Assembly: GCA_024696005.1 (NCBI GenBank)
Contig: JAILHF010000029.1
Coordinates: 1-64,000, forward strand
Reading direction: 5' to 3'
DNA from: Lachnospiraceae bacterium
GTDB taxonomy: Bacteria; Bacillota; Clostridia; Lachnospirales; Lachnospiraceae
Length of the DNA stretch: 64,000 nt
The translations under genes and the position numbers were made by a program. A model generated the notes under the pieces. That model had not been told where the DNA came from. It saw only the letters and a program-made list of their open reading frames with translations, and searched no databases. Below are positions 54,338 to 63,798 of this stretch, piece after piece; position 1 is the stretch's first letter; every line of letters starts with the position of its first letter.

Positions 54338-55711
54338 CTATTCCGCCTGCTTTTCCTTCCGTTCGACCACGGATTTGCCGAGCCATTTCTTCCGATGCCA
54401 GTAGCTCATGACGATGAGACCGCGTATGCATTCATCCGTTGCTGTCCCGGCATAGATCCCGGCCACACCGATGCCCAGGGCGACACCTGCCAGATAGCCC
54501 ATTGTGAGACCCAGTCCCCAGTTGCAGAGGATGCCCATGATGAACGGGAAGATATAAGCGCCCGCGGCTTTCAGGCTGCTGACAAAGGTCATGTTCAGGC
54601 AGCGCCCGGCTTCCACGAAAATGTCCACGATCATGATCATCTGCCCGAGCTCGATGATGTGTGTGTTTTCGGTAAACAGCTGCAGGGTGTAGCGGCAGAA
54701 GACCGCGTTGAGCGAAGCAAGCGCGATCGTGATGGGCATCGAAGTGCGCAGGGTCCGGAAGACGCGCTTGTAGGCTTCCTCGGATTTGCCCGCTCCCACA
54801 AGGTGTCCCGTGATGATCTGTGTTGCCATAGCCGAGGCGTTTGAAAAGATCATCGCAAAAGAAATGAGGGAATTGCAGTAAGATCTTGCGTTCACCGCGT
54901 CGTTTCCCATTCCGTTCACAAAAGAAAGCAGTGTCGTCTGGTACAGGTTGTAGGTCAGGTTCTCGCCTGCCGTGGGCAGCCCGATGCGGACCATCTTGCC
55001 CAGCAGCCGGCCCGGGAAGGGATTGAGATAGCGCAGCGAGATCTTTCCGGTCTTTGTCACGAAGAAGAAGACAAAGACAGCGATGATCGCCAGGAAACGG
55101 GCGGCAACAGTGGAGATCGCCACGCCGGCAACGCCGATCTGCAGATGGGCGAGGGGGCCGTACAGGAAGAGGTAGTTCCCGCCGATGTTGATGATATTGA
55201 TGGCGAAGGTGACCCACATGCCGATCTTGGTGTAGCCGTTACAGCGCAGGATCTGGACCATGACGTTGAAGACCGCAGTCAGAAAGCCTCCGCCGCCTAC
55301 GATATAGATGTAGGTCATGGAGTAGGGACGCATCTCGGGCGAGACGTGCAGGAAATTCATGATCAGCGGATTGGCCGCGCAGAAAGTGGCGCTCAGGACC
55401 ACGCCGACGACAAGGTTCACCATGATCGCAAGGGTGTAGATCATGTTCATCTTCTCGTAGCGTTTTGCGCCCAGATACTGGGCCACCACCACACTGGTGG
55501 CTGTGGCTATGACGTTAAAGAGGATGTTCATCATGAACATGATGGTGTTGGCGTTTCCGACCGCACCGACCGCATATTCATCATAATGGCTCAGCATGAG
55601 GGTGTCCACGTTGTTGAGCATCGTATTCAGCAGCAGTTCCAGAAACATGGGCCCCGCCAGGATGAGCAGCGGAGTATTTTCGTCTATGACCTGAGATCTT
55701 TTTTTATTCAT
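54338..55711 (-). CDS. MATE-family efflux transporter
   Basis: 457 residues with about 12 membrane helices, the size and pattern of the MATE superfamily. Typical parts are GPMFLELLLNTMLNNVDTLMLSHYDEYAVGAVG at the N terminus, ATATSVVVAQYLGAK near 75 and the mirrored MATQIITGHLVGAGK near 300. It exports cationic compounds using a sodium or proton gradient. ATG 55711 has AAGGAAG 6 bases upstream. It is divergent from the fab operon and carries its own promoter. Confidence 0.93.
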   Translation of the reverse strand: MNKKRSQVIDENTPLLILAGPMFLELLLNTMLNNVDTLMLSHYDEYAVGAVGNANTIMFMMNILFNVIATATSVVVAQYLGAKRYEKMNMIYTLAIMVNLVVGVVLSATFCAANPLIMNFLHVSPEMRPYSMTYIYIVGGGGFLTAVFNVMVQILRCNGYTKIGMWVTFAINIINIGGNYLFLYGPLAHLQIGVAGVAISTVAARFLAIIAVFVFFFVTKTGKISLRYLNPFPGRLLGKMVRIGLPTAGENLTYNLYQTTLLSFVNGMGNDAVNARSYCNSLISFAMIFSNASAMATQIITGHLVGAGKSEEAYKRVFRTLRTSMPITIALASLNAVFCRYTLQLFTENTHIIELGQMIMIVDIFVEAGRCLNMTFVSSLKAAGAYIFPFIMGILCNWGLGLTMGYLAGVALGIGVAGIYAGTATDECIRGLIVMSYWHRKKWLGKSVVERKEKQAE

Positions 55712-55753
55712 GGTTTTCTTCCTTTTCCGCCCCATCTTTTTGGGATAGAGAGT

Positions 55754-55781
55754 ATTGTATCATATTTTTCGCCGAAAGCAA
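55754..55781 (-). promoter_or_regulatory. Promoter of MATE gene
   Basis: On the minus strand TTGCTT (complement of 55776-55781) and TACAAT (complement of 55754-55759) are separated by 16 bases. The predicted start is about 35-40 bases before the ATG. Confidence 0.7.
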
Positions 55782-55818
55782 TCCGAAGTTCCTGATGAAG
55801 CTCCCCTGAAAAAATATC

Positions 55819-55847
55819 TTGACTTTCAAAGTAAAATGGGTTACTGT
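55819..55847 (+). promoter_or_regulatory. Promoter of fab operon
   Basis: TTGACT (55819-55824) and TACTGT (55842-55847) with a 17-base spacer. The expected start is near 55854, so the FabT palindrome at 55864-55892 covers the early transcribed region. Confidence 0.7.
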
Positions 55848-55863
55848 ATGTGACGGCATATAG

Positions 55864-55892
55864 TTTGATTATCAAGATACTTGATAATCAAA
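55864..55892. promoter_or_regulatory. FabT operator, double palindrome
   Basis: TTTGATTATCAAG (55864-55876), ATA, then CTTGATAATCAAA (55880-55892). The two halves are exact reverse complements and each half is itself a FabT-like box (TTGATTATCAA). FabT of streptococci binds TTTGATTATCAAA-type sites in fab promoters with acyl-ACP as corepressor. The gene for FabT is the last one of this operon, so autoregulation is expected. Confidence 0.88.
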
Positions 55893-55929
55893 ACAAAAAC
55901 GGTTTTTGGCATACGGAAGGAGAATGGAA

Positions 55930-56163
55930 ATGTTTGAGAAACTGGTAGCGATCATCGAAGAGCAGCTGAATGTGGAAGGTGTGGAGATCACCATGGACAG
56001 CGATTTCAAGAAGGATCTGAACGCGGATTCCCTGGATCTGTTTGAACTGGTCATGGCCCTGGAAGAGGAGTTTGATGTGGAGATCCCCTCGGAGAAGCTG
56101 GAGAGCCTCACGACCGTAGGCGCGGTCGTGGAGTATATGAAGGAAAAAGGGATAGAGATCTGA
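55930..56163 (+). CDS. acpP: Acyl carrier protein of fatty acid synthesis
   Basis: 77 residues. The phosphopantetheine Ser is in [13 protein letters not shown] near residue 36; acidic helices are typical. It is the first gene of the fab operon and carries growing acyl chains. ATG 55930 is preferred over ATG 55924 because AAGGAG is then 7 bases upstream. It differs from the other acyl carrier protein in the window at 33195. Confidence 0.95.
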   Translation: MFEKLVAIIEEQLNVEGVEITMDSDFKKDLNADSLDLFELVMALEEEFDVEIPSEKLESLTTVGAVVEYMKEKGIEI

Positions 56164-56186
56164 GAACGAACGGGGAGTCTTACGGA

Positions 56187-57122
56187 ATGAAAAACAGGGT
56201 AACGGAAATACTGGGAACGGAATATCCGGTCATCCAGGGCGGAATGGCGTGGGTGGCCGAGCATCGGCTGGCTGCTGCGGTATCGAACGCCGGAGGTCTG
56301 GGCATCATCGGTGCCGCCTCCGCACCGGCCGGGGTCGTGCGTGAAGAGATCTGCAAATGCAGGGAACTGACCGACCGGCCTTTCGGCGTGAACATCATGC
56401 TGCTCAATCCCAACGCCGATGAGGTGGCTAAGATCGTCACCGAAGAGGGCGTGAAGGTGGTGACCACGGGGGCGGGGAACCCCGGCAAGTACATGGAGCT
56501 TTGGAAAAACGCCGGCGTAAAGGTGATCCCGGTCGTGGCGAGCACAGCAATGGCGGTGATGATGGAACGCGCGGGCGCCGATGCGGTGGTGGCCGAGGGA
56601 ATGGAGAGCGGCGGACACATCGGCGTTACCACTTCCTTTGCGCTGATCCCCCAGGTTGCGGATGCGGTAAGCATCCCGGTGATCGCGGCCGGCGGCATTG
56701 CGGACGGGCGCGGCATGGCGGCAGCTTTCCTGCTGGGCGCGGAAGGCATACAGATGGGAACCCGTTTCGTGGCGGCAAAGGAGTCCATTGTGCACCCTGC
56801 TTATAAGGAGCGCATCATCAAAGCAAAGGATATCGATTCCACCGTGACGGGGACCGGCACCGGACATCCCGTGCGCTGCCTGAAAAACCGCATGACCAGG
56901 GAATATCTGCGTCTGGAACAGGAAGGAGCGGATTTCATGGAGCTGGAAAAGCTGACCCTCGGTTCGCTGAAAAAAGCTGTCATGGACGGGGATGTGGTAA
57001 ACGGCACCCTCATGGCGGGGCAGATCGCCGGACTGATCAAAAAGGAAGAAAGCTGCAGTGATATCGTAAAGGGCATCGTTATGGAAGCGGAACGCTTGAT
57101 GAAAGGAACGGACAATGGCTAA
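56187..57122 (+). CDS. fabK: Enoyl-ACP reductase II (FMN-dependent)
   Basis: 311 residues. A TIM-barrel of the nitronate monooxygenase/FabK family: YPVIQGGMAWVAEHRLAAAVSNAGGLGIIG at the N terminus, AEGMESGGHIG near 135 and IAAGGIADGRGMAAAFLLGAEGIQMGTRF near 170. FabK performs the last reduction of each elongation cycle with FMN and is resistant to triclosan. Position next to acpP supports FabK over a nitronate monooxygenase. No fabI is seen. The stop overlaps the fabD start by 8 bases. Confidence 0.93.
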   Translation: MKNRVTEILGTEYPVIQGGMAWVAEHRLAAAVSNAGGLGIIGAASAPAGVVREEICKCRELTDRPFGVNIMLLNPNADEVAKIVTEEGVKVVTTGAGNPGKYMELWKNAGVKVIPVVASTAMAVMMERAGADAVVAEGMESGGHIGVTTSFALIPQVADAVSIPVIAAGGIADGRGMAAAFLLGAEGIQMGTRFVAAKESIVHPAYKERIIKAKDIDSTVTGTGTGHPVRCLKNRMTREYLRLEQEGADFMELEKLTLGSLKKAVMDGDVVNGTLMAGQIAGLIKKEESCSDIVKGIVMEAERLMKGTDNG

Positions 57123-58068
57123 GATCGCTTTTATTTTTCCGGGACAGGGAGCACAGTACCCCGGAATGGGAAAGGATTTTTACGAAACATCCGAAGCGGC
57201 CCGCGGGGTATTTGCCCGCGCTGCGGAGGTGACCGGCCTTGATATGGAAAGACTGGTCTTTACGGAGAACGAAGATCTGGACCGCACCGAATACACGCAG
57301 ATCGCCATGATCACCGTTGAACTGGCGATCCTGAAGGCCGTGACGGAAATGGGACTGAAGGCGGATGTGTGCGCCGGTTTAAGCCTTGGGGAATACGCGG
57401 CGCTGGCCGCATCCGGCGTGATGGAGGCGGACGACATCTTCCGCATCGTGCGAAAGCGCGGGATCTTTATGCAGAATGCGTATCCGGTGGGCGGTGCCAT
57501 GAGCGCCGTGCTGGGACTGGATAATGAAGCGGTGGACGCAGCCTGCCAAAGTGCTTCGGAGAAAACAGGAAAAGTTGTAACGGTGGCAAACTACAACTGC
57601 CCCGGGCAGATCGTGATCACCGGGGAAGCCGAAGCGGTAGCGGCAGCAGCAGAAGGCTGCACCACAGCAGGCGCGAAGCGGGTGATGCCCCTGAATGTGA
57701 GCGGGCCTTTCCACTCGGCACTGCTTTCGGAGGCTTCGGGAAAACTGGCGGAGGAACTGGAGAAGGCGGAGGTGCATGTACCCATCATCCCGTATTATTC
57801 GAATGTTACGGCGCAGGCCGTGACGGAAGCTGACGGCATACGCGGATTGCTTGCCGATCAGATCTGCAGCCCCGTGCGCTGGCAGCAGAGCGTGGAGCGG
57901 ATGATCGCCGACGGCGTCGACTGTTTTGTCGAGATCGGACCGGGCAGAACCCTGGCCGGCTTCATGAAGCGGATCAACAAAGAGGTCCGGACCTGTAACA
58001 TCGGAACGGTGGAGGAGATGGAGCGGGCAGTGGAGCTGTCTGAAAAACGGGAGGAAAGGAATGCTTAA
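57115..58068 (+). CDS. fabD: Malonyl-CoA:ACP transacylase
   Basis: 317 residues. FPGQGAQYPGMGKDFY at the N terminus, the nucleophile Ser in GLSLGEYAAL near residue 90, and the catalytic His in VSGPFHSALL near 200. It loads malonyl onto acyl carrier protein. Both ends overlap neighbours by about 8 bases, as expected for a tight operon. Confidence 0.96.
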   Translation: MAKIAFIFPGQGAQYPGMGKDFYETSEAARGVFARAAEVTGLDMERLVFTENEDLDRTEYTQIAMITVELAILKAVTEMGLKADVCAGLSLGEYAALAASGVMEADDIFRIVRKRGIFMQNAYPVGGAMSAVLGLDNEAVDAACQSASEKTGKVVTVANYNCPGQIVITGEAEAVAAAAEGCTTAGAKRVMPLNVSGPFHSALLSEASGKLAEELEKAEVHVPIIPYYSNVTAQAVTEADGIRGLLADQICSPVRWQQSVERMIADGVDCFVEIGPGRTLAGFMKRINKEVRTCNIGTVEEMERAVELSEKREERNA

Positions 58069-58801
58069 GGATAAAACGGCACTGGTAACGGGAGCCGGAA
58101 GGGGAATCGGAAGAGCCATCGCCCTGAAGCTTGCGAAGCTGGGTGCAAAGGTGATCGTAAACTACAGCGGCTCTAAGGAGAAAGCGGAAGAGACCGTGGC
58201 GCTGATACAGGCGGAGGGCGGAGATGCGGAAGCACTTCGCTGTGACGTGTCGGATTACGAGGCCTGCGGAGAGCTGGCGAAGAACGTGCTCGCAAAATAC
58301 GGACGTCTGGACATACTGGTCAATAACGCCGGTATCACAAAGGACGGCCTGCTGATGGGCATGTCGGAAGAGGATTACGACAGGGTCCTGGATACGAATC
58401 TGAAGGGGACCTTTAATATGATGCGTCACTTCTCCCGTTCTTTTATGAAGCAGCGTTCGGGAAGGATCATCAACATCGCTTCCGTGAGCGGCGTGCTGGG
58501 AAATGCGGGGCAGGCGAATTACAGCGCCTCCAAGGCCGGGGTCATCGGGCTTACGAAAAGCGCGGCGCGTGAGATGGCGAGCCGGGGCATCTGCGTGAAC
58601 GCCATCGCACCGGGCTTTATCGATACGGACATGGTAAGCGCCATGGGCGAGGACATCCGCGGGAAGCTGATCGAAAAGATCCCCCTGGGAAGAGTGGGAC
58701 AGGCGGAAGAGATCGCGGAGGCAGTGGCTTTCCTGGCGGGAGATGCTGCCGGGTATATCACGGGACAGGTATTGTGTGTGGACGGAGGTATGGCAATATG
58801 A
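58061..58801 (+). CDS. fabG: 3-oxoacyl-ACP reductase
   Basis: 246 residues. An NADP-binding Rossmann fold TGAGRGIGRAIALKLA near residue 10, NNAGI near 90, and the catalytic YSASKAG (Tyr and Lys) near 155. It reduces the beta-keto group in each elongation cycle. It overlaps fabD and fabF by 4-8 bases. Confidence 0.96.
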   Translation: MLKDKTALVTGAGRGIGRAIALKLAKLGAKVIVNYSGSKEKAEETVALIQAEGGDAEALRCDVSDYEACGELAKNVLAKYGRLDILVNNAGITKDGLLMGMSEEDYDRVLDTNLKGTFNMMRHFSRSFMKQRSGRIINIASVSGVLGNAGQANYSASKAGVIGLTKSAAREMASRGICVNAIAPGFIDTDMVSAMGEDIRGKLIEKIPLGRVGQAEEIAEAVAFLAGDAAGYITGQVLCVDGGMAI

Positions 58802-60036
58802 GCGGACGTCGTGTGGTCGTGACCGGAATGGGGGCTGTGACGCCCATCGGTAACGATGTGGAGACTTTCTGGGCAGCGGTAAAGGAAGGGAAGACAGGGT
58901 TTTCCCCTATCACCGCTTTTGATACTTCGGAGTATAAGGTAAAGCTGGCCGCCGAAGTAAAGGATTACGATCCGGAGCAGAGCATGGATAAGAAGAGCGC
59001 GAAGCGCATGGAACGTTTTGCGCGTTTTGCGGTGACCGCAGCCGGCGAGGCCATCCGAAACGCCGGTCTGGACCTCGAAAAGGAAGACCCGTACCGCTGC
59101 GGCTGTGCGGTGGGAAGCGGCGTGGGCAGCCTGCAGGCTATCGAAAGGGAATACGGAAGGCTGCTGGAAAAAGGACCGGCTAAGGTCGGCCCGCTGCTGG
59201 TCCCGCTCATGATCTCGAACATGGCGGCGGGAAATGTGAGCATCATTTACGGACTGAAGGGCAAAAACATCAACGTGGTCACGGCCTGCGCTTCCGGCAC
59301 GCATTCCATCGGGGAAGCCTTCCGCTCCGTTCAGTACGGGGAAGCGGATGTGATGCTGGCGGGAGGGACCGAGGCGGCGATATCGCCTCTCGGGATCGCA
59401 GGATTCACGGCACTTACGGCCCTGAGCACCTCCGAGGATCCGGCAGCCTGTTCCCTGCCGTTTGATGCAAGGCGGAACGGCTTTGTGATGGGAGAGGGCG
59501 CGGGTGTTGTGGTGCTTGAGGAAATGGAGCATGCGAAAGCCCGGGGAGCCAACATCCTTGCAGAGGTGGCGGGCTACGGAAGCTCTGCGGATGCCTTTCA
59601 TATCACGTCTCCCGCTGAGGACGGGGAAGGAGCTGCGATGGCGATGCTTGCGGCGCTGAAAGACGCCGGGCTTGCCCCGGAAGAGCTGGGCTACATCAAC
59701 GCCCACGGAACGGGGACGCATTATAACGACCTGTTCGAGACCAGGGCGATCAAGCGGGCGTTCGGCGAACACGCTTATAAGCTTCGGATCAATTCCACAA
59801 AATCCATGGTGGGCCATCTGCTTGGAGCCGCCGGCGCGGTGGAGTTCATCACCTGCGTAAAGGAGCTGCAGGAGGGTTTTCTGCATGCAACGGTGGGACT
59901 GGAAGAGACGGAGGAAGAGATGGATCTGGATTACTGCCGCGAAGCGTATCACGGCGATGTGCGGTACGCGCTCAGCAACTCGCTGGGCTTCGGCGGACAT
60001 AACGCGAGCCTGCTGGTCAGGAAGTATGAGGGTTGA
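58798..60036 (+). CDS. fabF: 3-oxoacyl-ACP synthase II
   Basis: 412 residues. The nucleophile Cys is in NVVTACASGTHSIGEA near residue 163, with catalytic His in NAHGTGTHYNDLFET near 300 and NSTKSMVGHLLGAAGAVE near 335. It condenses malonyl-ACP with acyl-ACP of medium and long chain length. ATG 58798 overlaps the fabG stop (ATGA). Confidence 0.96.
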   Translation: MSGRRVVVTGMGAVTPIGNDVETFWAAVKEGKTGFSPITAFDTSEYKVKLAAEVKDYDPEQSMDKKSAKRMERFARFAVTAAGEAIRNAGLDLEKEDPYRCGCAVGSGVGSLQAIEREYGRLLEKGPAKVGPLLVPLMISNMAAGNVSIIYGLKGKNINVVTACASGTHSIGEAFRSVQYGEADVMLAGGTEAAISPLGIAGFTALTALSTSEDPAACSLPFDARRNGFVMGEGAGVVVLEEMEHAKARGANILAEVAGYGSSADAFHITSPAEDGEGAAMAMLAALKDAGLAPEELGYINAHGTGTHYNDLFETRAIKRAFGEHAYKLRINSTKSMVGHLLGAAGAVEFITCVKELQEGFLHATVGLEETEEEMDLDYCREAYHGDVRYALSNSLGFGGHNASLLVRKYEG

Positions 60037-60040
60037 AAAG

Positions 60041-60472
60041 ATGAGTGTATATACGGCTAAAGAGATCATGGAGATACTGCCCCACAGGCATCCCTTTCTG
60101 CTGATCGATACCATCGAGGAGCTGGAACCGGGGGTGCGCGCCGTCGGGAAGAAGTGCGTGAGCATGAACGAGGCGTACTTTGCGGGGCATTTCCCCGGGA
60201 ACCCGGTGATGCCGGGAGTGCTGCTGGTGGAGGCCATGGCGCAGACGGGAGCGGTGGCGCTGCTGGATCTGCCGGCCTGGAAGGGAAAGACCGCCTATTT
60301 CGTCGGGATCGACAAGGCACGCTTTAAGAAAAAGGTGATCCCGGGGGATGTGGTTCTGTTTGAAGTGACGATCATCAGGCAGAAAGGGCCCATCGGTGTG
60401 GCGGAGGCAAAGGCCACGGTGGACGGCGTGCTGGCCGCGGGTGCGGAGATATCTTTTGCGGTAGGTGATTGA
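60041..60472 (+). CDS. fabZ: 3-hydroxyacyl-ACP dehydratase
   Basis: 143 residues. The hot-dog fold active site is [11 protein letters not shown] near residue 14 and [20 protein letters not shown] near 50 (His and Glu). It dehydrates hydroxyacyl-ACP. ATG 60041 has GAGGG about 8 bases upstream; an ATG at 60026 in frame is a possible alternative. The usual accB and accC genes are not beside it. Confidence 0.95.
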   Translation: MSVYTAKEIMEILPHRHPFLLIDTIEELEPGVRAVGKKCVSMNEAYFAGHFPGNPVMPGVLLVEAMAQTGAVALLDLPAWKGKTAYFVGIDKARFKKKVIPGDVVLFEVTIIRQKGPIGVAEAKATVDGVLAAGAEISFAVGD

Positions 60473-60486
60473 CGGGGGAAGACCGG

Positions 60487-62184
60487 ATGAACAAGTGGCT
60501 GAATTTATGGAAAAAGAATCCTCCGGCTGCGGAAAAGCCGGCAGAGCCGGAACTGATCCGCTGTCCCAGGTGCGGAAAGATGGTGGAGAAGCAGCGCGTG
60601 GCAAAGCGCCGCTACGTCTGTTATGAATGCGAAGCTTATTTCCGGGTAAAGACCGGAAACCGCATCCGCATGGTGGCGGATCCCGGCAGCTTCGAAGAGT
60701 GGTTTACGGAGCTGGAGGTCAGCAATCCGCTGCAATATGAAGGATATGAAGAAAAACTGGCGGAAGCCAGGGAGAAAACGGGGCTCAGGGAGGCGTTTAC
60801 CGCAGGCAGATGCAGGGTGTTCGGGGAAGAAGCCGTCATAGGCGTGTGCGATGCCCGCTTTCTGATGGCGAGCATGGGACAGATCCTGGGAGAGCGTGTG
60901 ACTGCCACGATCGAGCGGGCCACAAAGGAGAGACTTCCGGTATTCCTCTTCTGCTGCTCCGGCGGGGCAAGGATGCAGGAAGGCATCATCTCCCTGATGC
61001 AGATGGCAAAGACAGCGGCGGCCATCAAACGGCACGGCGAAGCCGGGCTTTTGTACAGCACGATCCTGACGGACCCGACCACAGGCGGCGTGACGGCCAG
61101 CTTTGCGATGCTGGGGGATGTCATCATGGCGGAGCCGGGTGCGCTCATCGGCTTTGCGGGGCCGCGGGTGATCCGGCAGACCATCGGGGAAAATCTGCCC
61201 GAAGGCTTCCAGACAGCGGAGTTTCTTTTAGAGCACGGCTTTGTGGACGGCATCGTGCTGCGAAGGAACCTGAAAAAGACCTTGCTTTTCCTGATCCACG
61301 CCCATCAGCGTGCGGGGAAGAAAAGCTGGGCGGATTTTCGGAACACGGATTTTCATTTTCATCTGACCGAGATCCTCAAGGAGCGCATCTGGTACGAACA
61401 GCCCAAGACGGCCTGGGAAAAGGTGAAGGGTGTGCGGCGCATCGAGCGGCCTTCGGCCCTGGATTACATGGAGCATATCTTCGACAGCTTTGTGGAAGCC
61501 CACGGTGACCGCTGCTTTGCGGACGACCCTGCCATCGTCGGGGGGATCGCCTTCATGGAGGATCAGCCGGTCACGGTCATCGCTGATGTCCGCGGTTCTT
61601 CCTTCAAGGAATGCCGGGAGCGGAATTTCGGCATGCCGAAACCGGAGGGGTACCGGAAAGCATTGCGTTTGATGAAGCAGGCGGAAAAGTTCAACCGTCC
61701 GGTCATCAGTTTTGTGAATACCAGCGGCGCCTTCTGCGGTGTGGAGGCGGAGGAACGGGGACAGGGCGAGGCCATCGCCCGCAGCCTGATGGAGATGTCG
61801 GCGCTCAAGGTGCCCGTGCTCTGCATCCTGATCGGGGAAGGCGGAAGCGGCGGCGCCCTGGCTACCGCGGTGGGAAACGAAGTGTGGATGTTTGAAAACG
61901 CCACCTATTCGATCCTCTCGCCCGAGGGCTTCGCCTCCATCCTGTGGAAGGATGCGGGACGGGCAAAGGAAGCCAGCGAAGTGATGAACATCACGGCGCA
62001 GGATCTGAAGCGCCTGGGGGTGATCGAGCAGATCATCCCGGAATTCGGCGGCGCGGCCAAGGAAACCGCCCAGGCCATAGGGGAGTGCCTCAAGGAAAAG
62101 ATCAGGGACTTCCTGCGCGGCTATGAGGGATGGGATCCCGAACGGATCGCCGCGCAGCGTTACGAGAGATTCCGCGCGTTCTGA
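60487..62184 (+). CDS. accDA: Acetyl-CoA carboxylase carboxyltransferase, fused AccD-AccA
   Basis: 565 residues. The N-terminal half is the beta subunit (AccD): a zinc finger CPRCGKMV ... [10 protein letters not shown] near residues 26-52, then a crotonase-like domain with [12 protein letters not shown] near 160 and [16 protein letters not shown] near 200. The C-terminal half (from about 310) is the alpha subunit (AccA): [40 protein letters not shown] and [10 protein letters not shown]. Both subunits are usually separate genes in bacteria, so this is a single-chain carboxyltransferase. ATG 60487 is preceded by GGGGGAAG. The biotin carboxylase and carrier genes are not in the window. Confidence 0.94.
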   Translation: MNKWLNLWKKNPPAAEKPAEPELIRCPRCGKMVEKQRVAKRRYVCYECEAYFRVKTGNRIRMVADPGSFEEWFTELEVSNPLQYEGYEEKLAEAREKTGLREAFTAGRCRVFGEEAVIGVCDARFLMASMGQILGERVTATIERATKERLPVFLFCCSGGARMQEGIISLMQMAKTAAAIKRHGEAGLLYSTILTDPTTGGVTASFAMLGDVIMAEPGALIGFAGPRVIRQTIGENLPEGFQTAEFLLEHGFVDGIVLRRNLKKTLLFLIHAHQRAGKKSWADFRNTDFHFHLTEILKERIWYEQPKTAWEKVKGVRRIERPSALDYMEHIFDSFVEAHGDRCFADDPAIVGGIAFMEDQPVTVIADVRGSSFKECRERNFGMPKPEGYRKALRLMKQAEKFNRPVISFVNTSGAFCGVEAEERGQGEAIARSLMEMSALKVPVLCILIGEGGSGGALATAVGNEVWMFENATYSILSPEGFASILWKDAGRAKEASEVMNITAQDLKRLGVIEQIIPEFGGAAKETAQAIGECLKEKIRDFLRGYEGWDPERIAAQRYERFRAF

Positions 62185-62210
62185 AAAGGGCGGCGCGAAG
62201 GAGGCAGGAA

Positions 62211-63185
62211 ATGACGATCAGGATCAGCGGGACCGGAAGCGCTTTGCCGGAGATGATACGGACGAATTTTGATCTGGAAAAAACAGTGGATACTTCGGAT
62301 GCCTGGATCCGGGAACGCACGGGGATCGGGCAGAGACATATTGCCCGTGAGGAGACCGTGGCGTCGCTTGCGGCGGAAGCCTGCAGACAGGCCCTTTCGT
62401 CGGCGGGGGCGGAAGCCGGGGATGCGGAGCTGATCCTTGTGGCCAGCTGCTCGGCGGAGATGCTGCTTCCCTGCCTTGCCTGCCGTGTGCAGAGCGACAT
62501 CGGGGCGGTGAACGCGGCGGCCTTTGACATCAACGCAGCCTGCGCGGGTTTTCTGTTTGCACTGCAGACGGCCAATGCCTACATCGCATCCGGGATGTAC
62601 CGAAACGCTCTGGTGGTGGGGGCCGAGGTACTCTCGCGCATCACGGACCAAAGCGACCGCAGCACCTGCGTATTGTTCGGTGACGGCGCGGGGGCTGTGT
62701 TTGTGCAGGCCTGTGACGAGCCGGGAATGGGGATGCTGGGCATGGTGCAGGGAAGTGACGGCGGACGCGGAGCGGTGCTTCAGTGCAGGGCCGGCCATTA
62801 TGCGGATGCCGACAACGAAGCGTTTCCCTTCCGGGATCCCTACATCCACATGGAAGGCGGCGAGGTGTATAAGTTTGCGGTGCGCACGGTGCCGGAGTGC
62901 ATCGGGCAGGCCCTGTTGCAGGCCGGGCTGGAAGCGGAGGAGATCGATCTGTACATCCTGCACCAGGCCAACATCCGCATCATCGAAGCCATCGCAAAAA
63001 GACTGGGCGTGGGGATGGAACGTTTCCCCCATGATCTGGAGCGGGTGGGGAATACCTCGTCGGCTGCGATCCCCCTTCTTCTTGATGAATTGCATAAAAG
63101 TGGTAAAATACAAAGAGGCGCGAAGCTCGTTCTTTCGGGTTTCGGTGCGGGGCTTACCTATGGCGCATGTGTGATGCGCTGGTGA
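62211..63185 (+). CDS. fabH: 3-oxoacyl-ACP synthase III
   Basis: 324 residues. The catalytic Cys is in DINAACAGFLFAL near residue 110, His in LHQANIRIIEA near 255 and Asn in RVGNTSSAAIPLLLDE near 285. It starts fatty acid synthesis from acetyl- or branched acyl-CoA. AAGGAGGCAGGAA precedes ATG 62211; the upstream in-frame extension overlaps accDA. Confidence 0.95.
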   Translation: MTIRISGTGSALPEMIRTNFDLEKTVDTSDAWIRERTGIGQRHIAREETVASLAAEACRQALSSAGAEAGDAELILVASCSAEMLLPCLACRVQSDIGAVNAAAFDINAACAGFLFALQTANAYIASGMYRNALVVGAEVLSRITDQSDRSTCVLFGDGAGAVFVQACDEPGMGMLGMVQGSDGGRGAVLQCRAGHYADADNEAFPFRDPYIHMEGGEVYKFAVRTVPECIGQALLQAGLEAEEIDLYILHQANIRIIEAIAKRLGVGMERFPHDLERVGNTSSAAIPLLLDELHKSGKIQRGAKLVLSGFGAGLTYGACVMRW

Positions 63186-63218
63186 TCGCAGGGCTTCGGA
63201 TCAGAGTGAGGAGAGAAC

Positions 63219-63665
63219 ATGGCAAGAAAAAATACCGTAGCGCTTAACGAGCTTTTGGTAAACCTTTTCAACAGAGTGATGGACGCCGAATCCAAAGCGG
63301 TGATCACGGAAGATTTCCGGGACATCACCAACAACGACATGCACATCATGGAGGCCATCGGCATAGGGGAGCCCCAGAATGTGTCGGCGATCGCCGCAAA
63401 ACTTTTTGTTACCGTGGGGACACTTACGGTGAACATGAACAGCCTTGAGAAGAAAGGCTATATCGAGAGAAAGCGCAGCACCGAGGACAAGCGCGTTGTG
63501 CTGGTTACCCTTACGGAGAAGGGAAGAAAGGCATTCTTTCATCACCGTGATTTCCACAAAGCCATGATCCACGCGGCGGTACGCGATCTGGAGCAGGACG
63601 AGATGGAAGCGCTGATGAACTGCCTGACCAAGCTGAACGCGTTTTTTGAAAGCAAGCAGAACTGA
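63219..63665 (+). CDS. fabT: MarR-type repressor of fatty acid synthesis
   Basis: 148 residues. A winged helix of the MarR family: NNDMHIMEAIGIGEPQNVSAIAAKLFVTVGTLTVNMNSLEKKGYIERKRSTEDKRVVLV near residues 38-95. It is the last gene of the fab operon, and the operon's leader contains a FabT-type operator, so it is assigned as FabT, a repressor that uses long-chain acyl-ACP as corepressor. Assignment by family alone would only say MarR. GTGAGGAGAGAAC precedes ATG 63219. Confidence 0.9.
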   Translation: MARKNTVALNELLVNLFNRVMDAESKAVITEDFRDITNNDMHIMEAIGIGEPQNVSAIAAKLFVTVGTLTVNMNSLEKKGYIERKRSTEDKRVVLVTLTEKGRKAFFHHRDFHKAMIHAAVRDLEQDEMEALMNCLTKLNAFFESKQN

Positions 63666-63695
63666 CGGGAGATCTCCTGTTTTTTCCGGTTTTGG

Positions 63696-63725
63696 ACAGG
63701 TCGCTTCGCAAGCGACCTGTTTTTG
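63696..63725 (+). terminator. Terminator of fab operon
   Basis: ACAGGTCGCTT and AAGCGACCTGT (63696-63720) form an 11-bp stem with a 3-base loop, followed by five Ts. Confidence 0.9.
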
Positions 63726-63798
63726 AAAGTCCTTTTGTATAATGAGCCCAACAAAGGAAAACACCGCAAAGGTGTCAGCACAAAAGGAGGGCAGGTTT

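Noticed and set aside
56187..57122. Nitronate monooxygenase
   Set aside because: The fold is shared, but its place between acpP and fabD in a fatty acid operon fits FabK much better.
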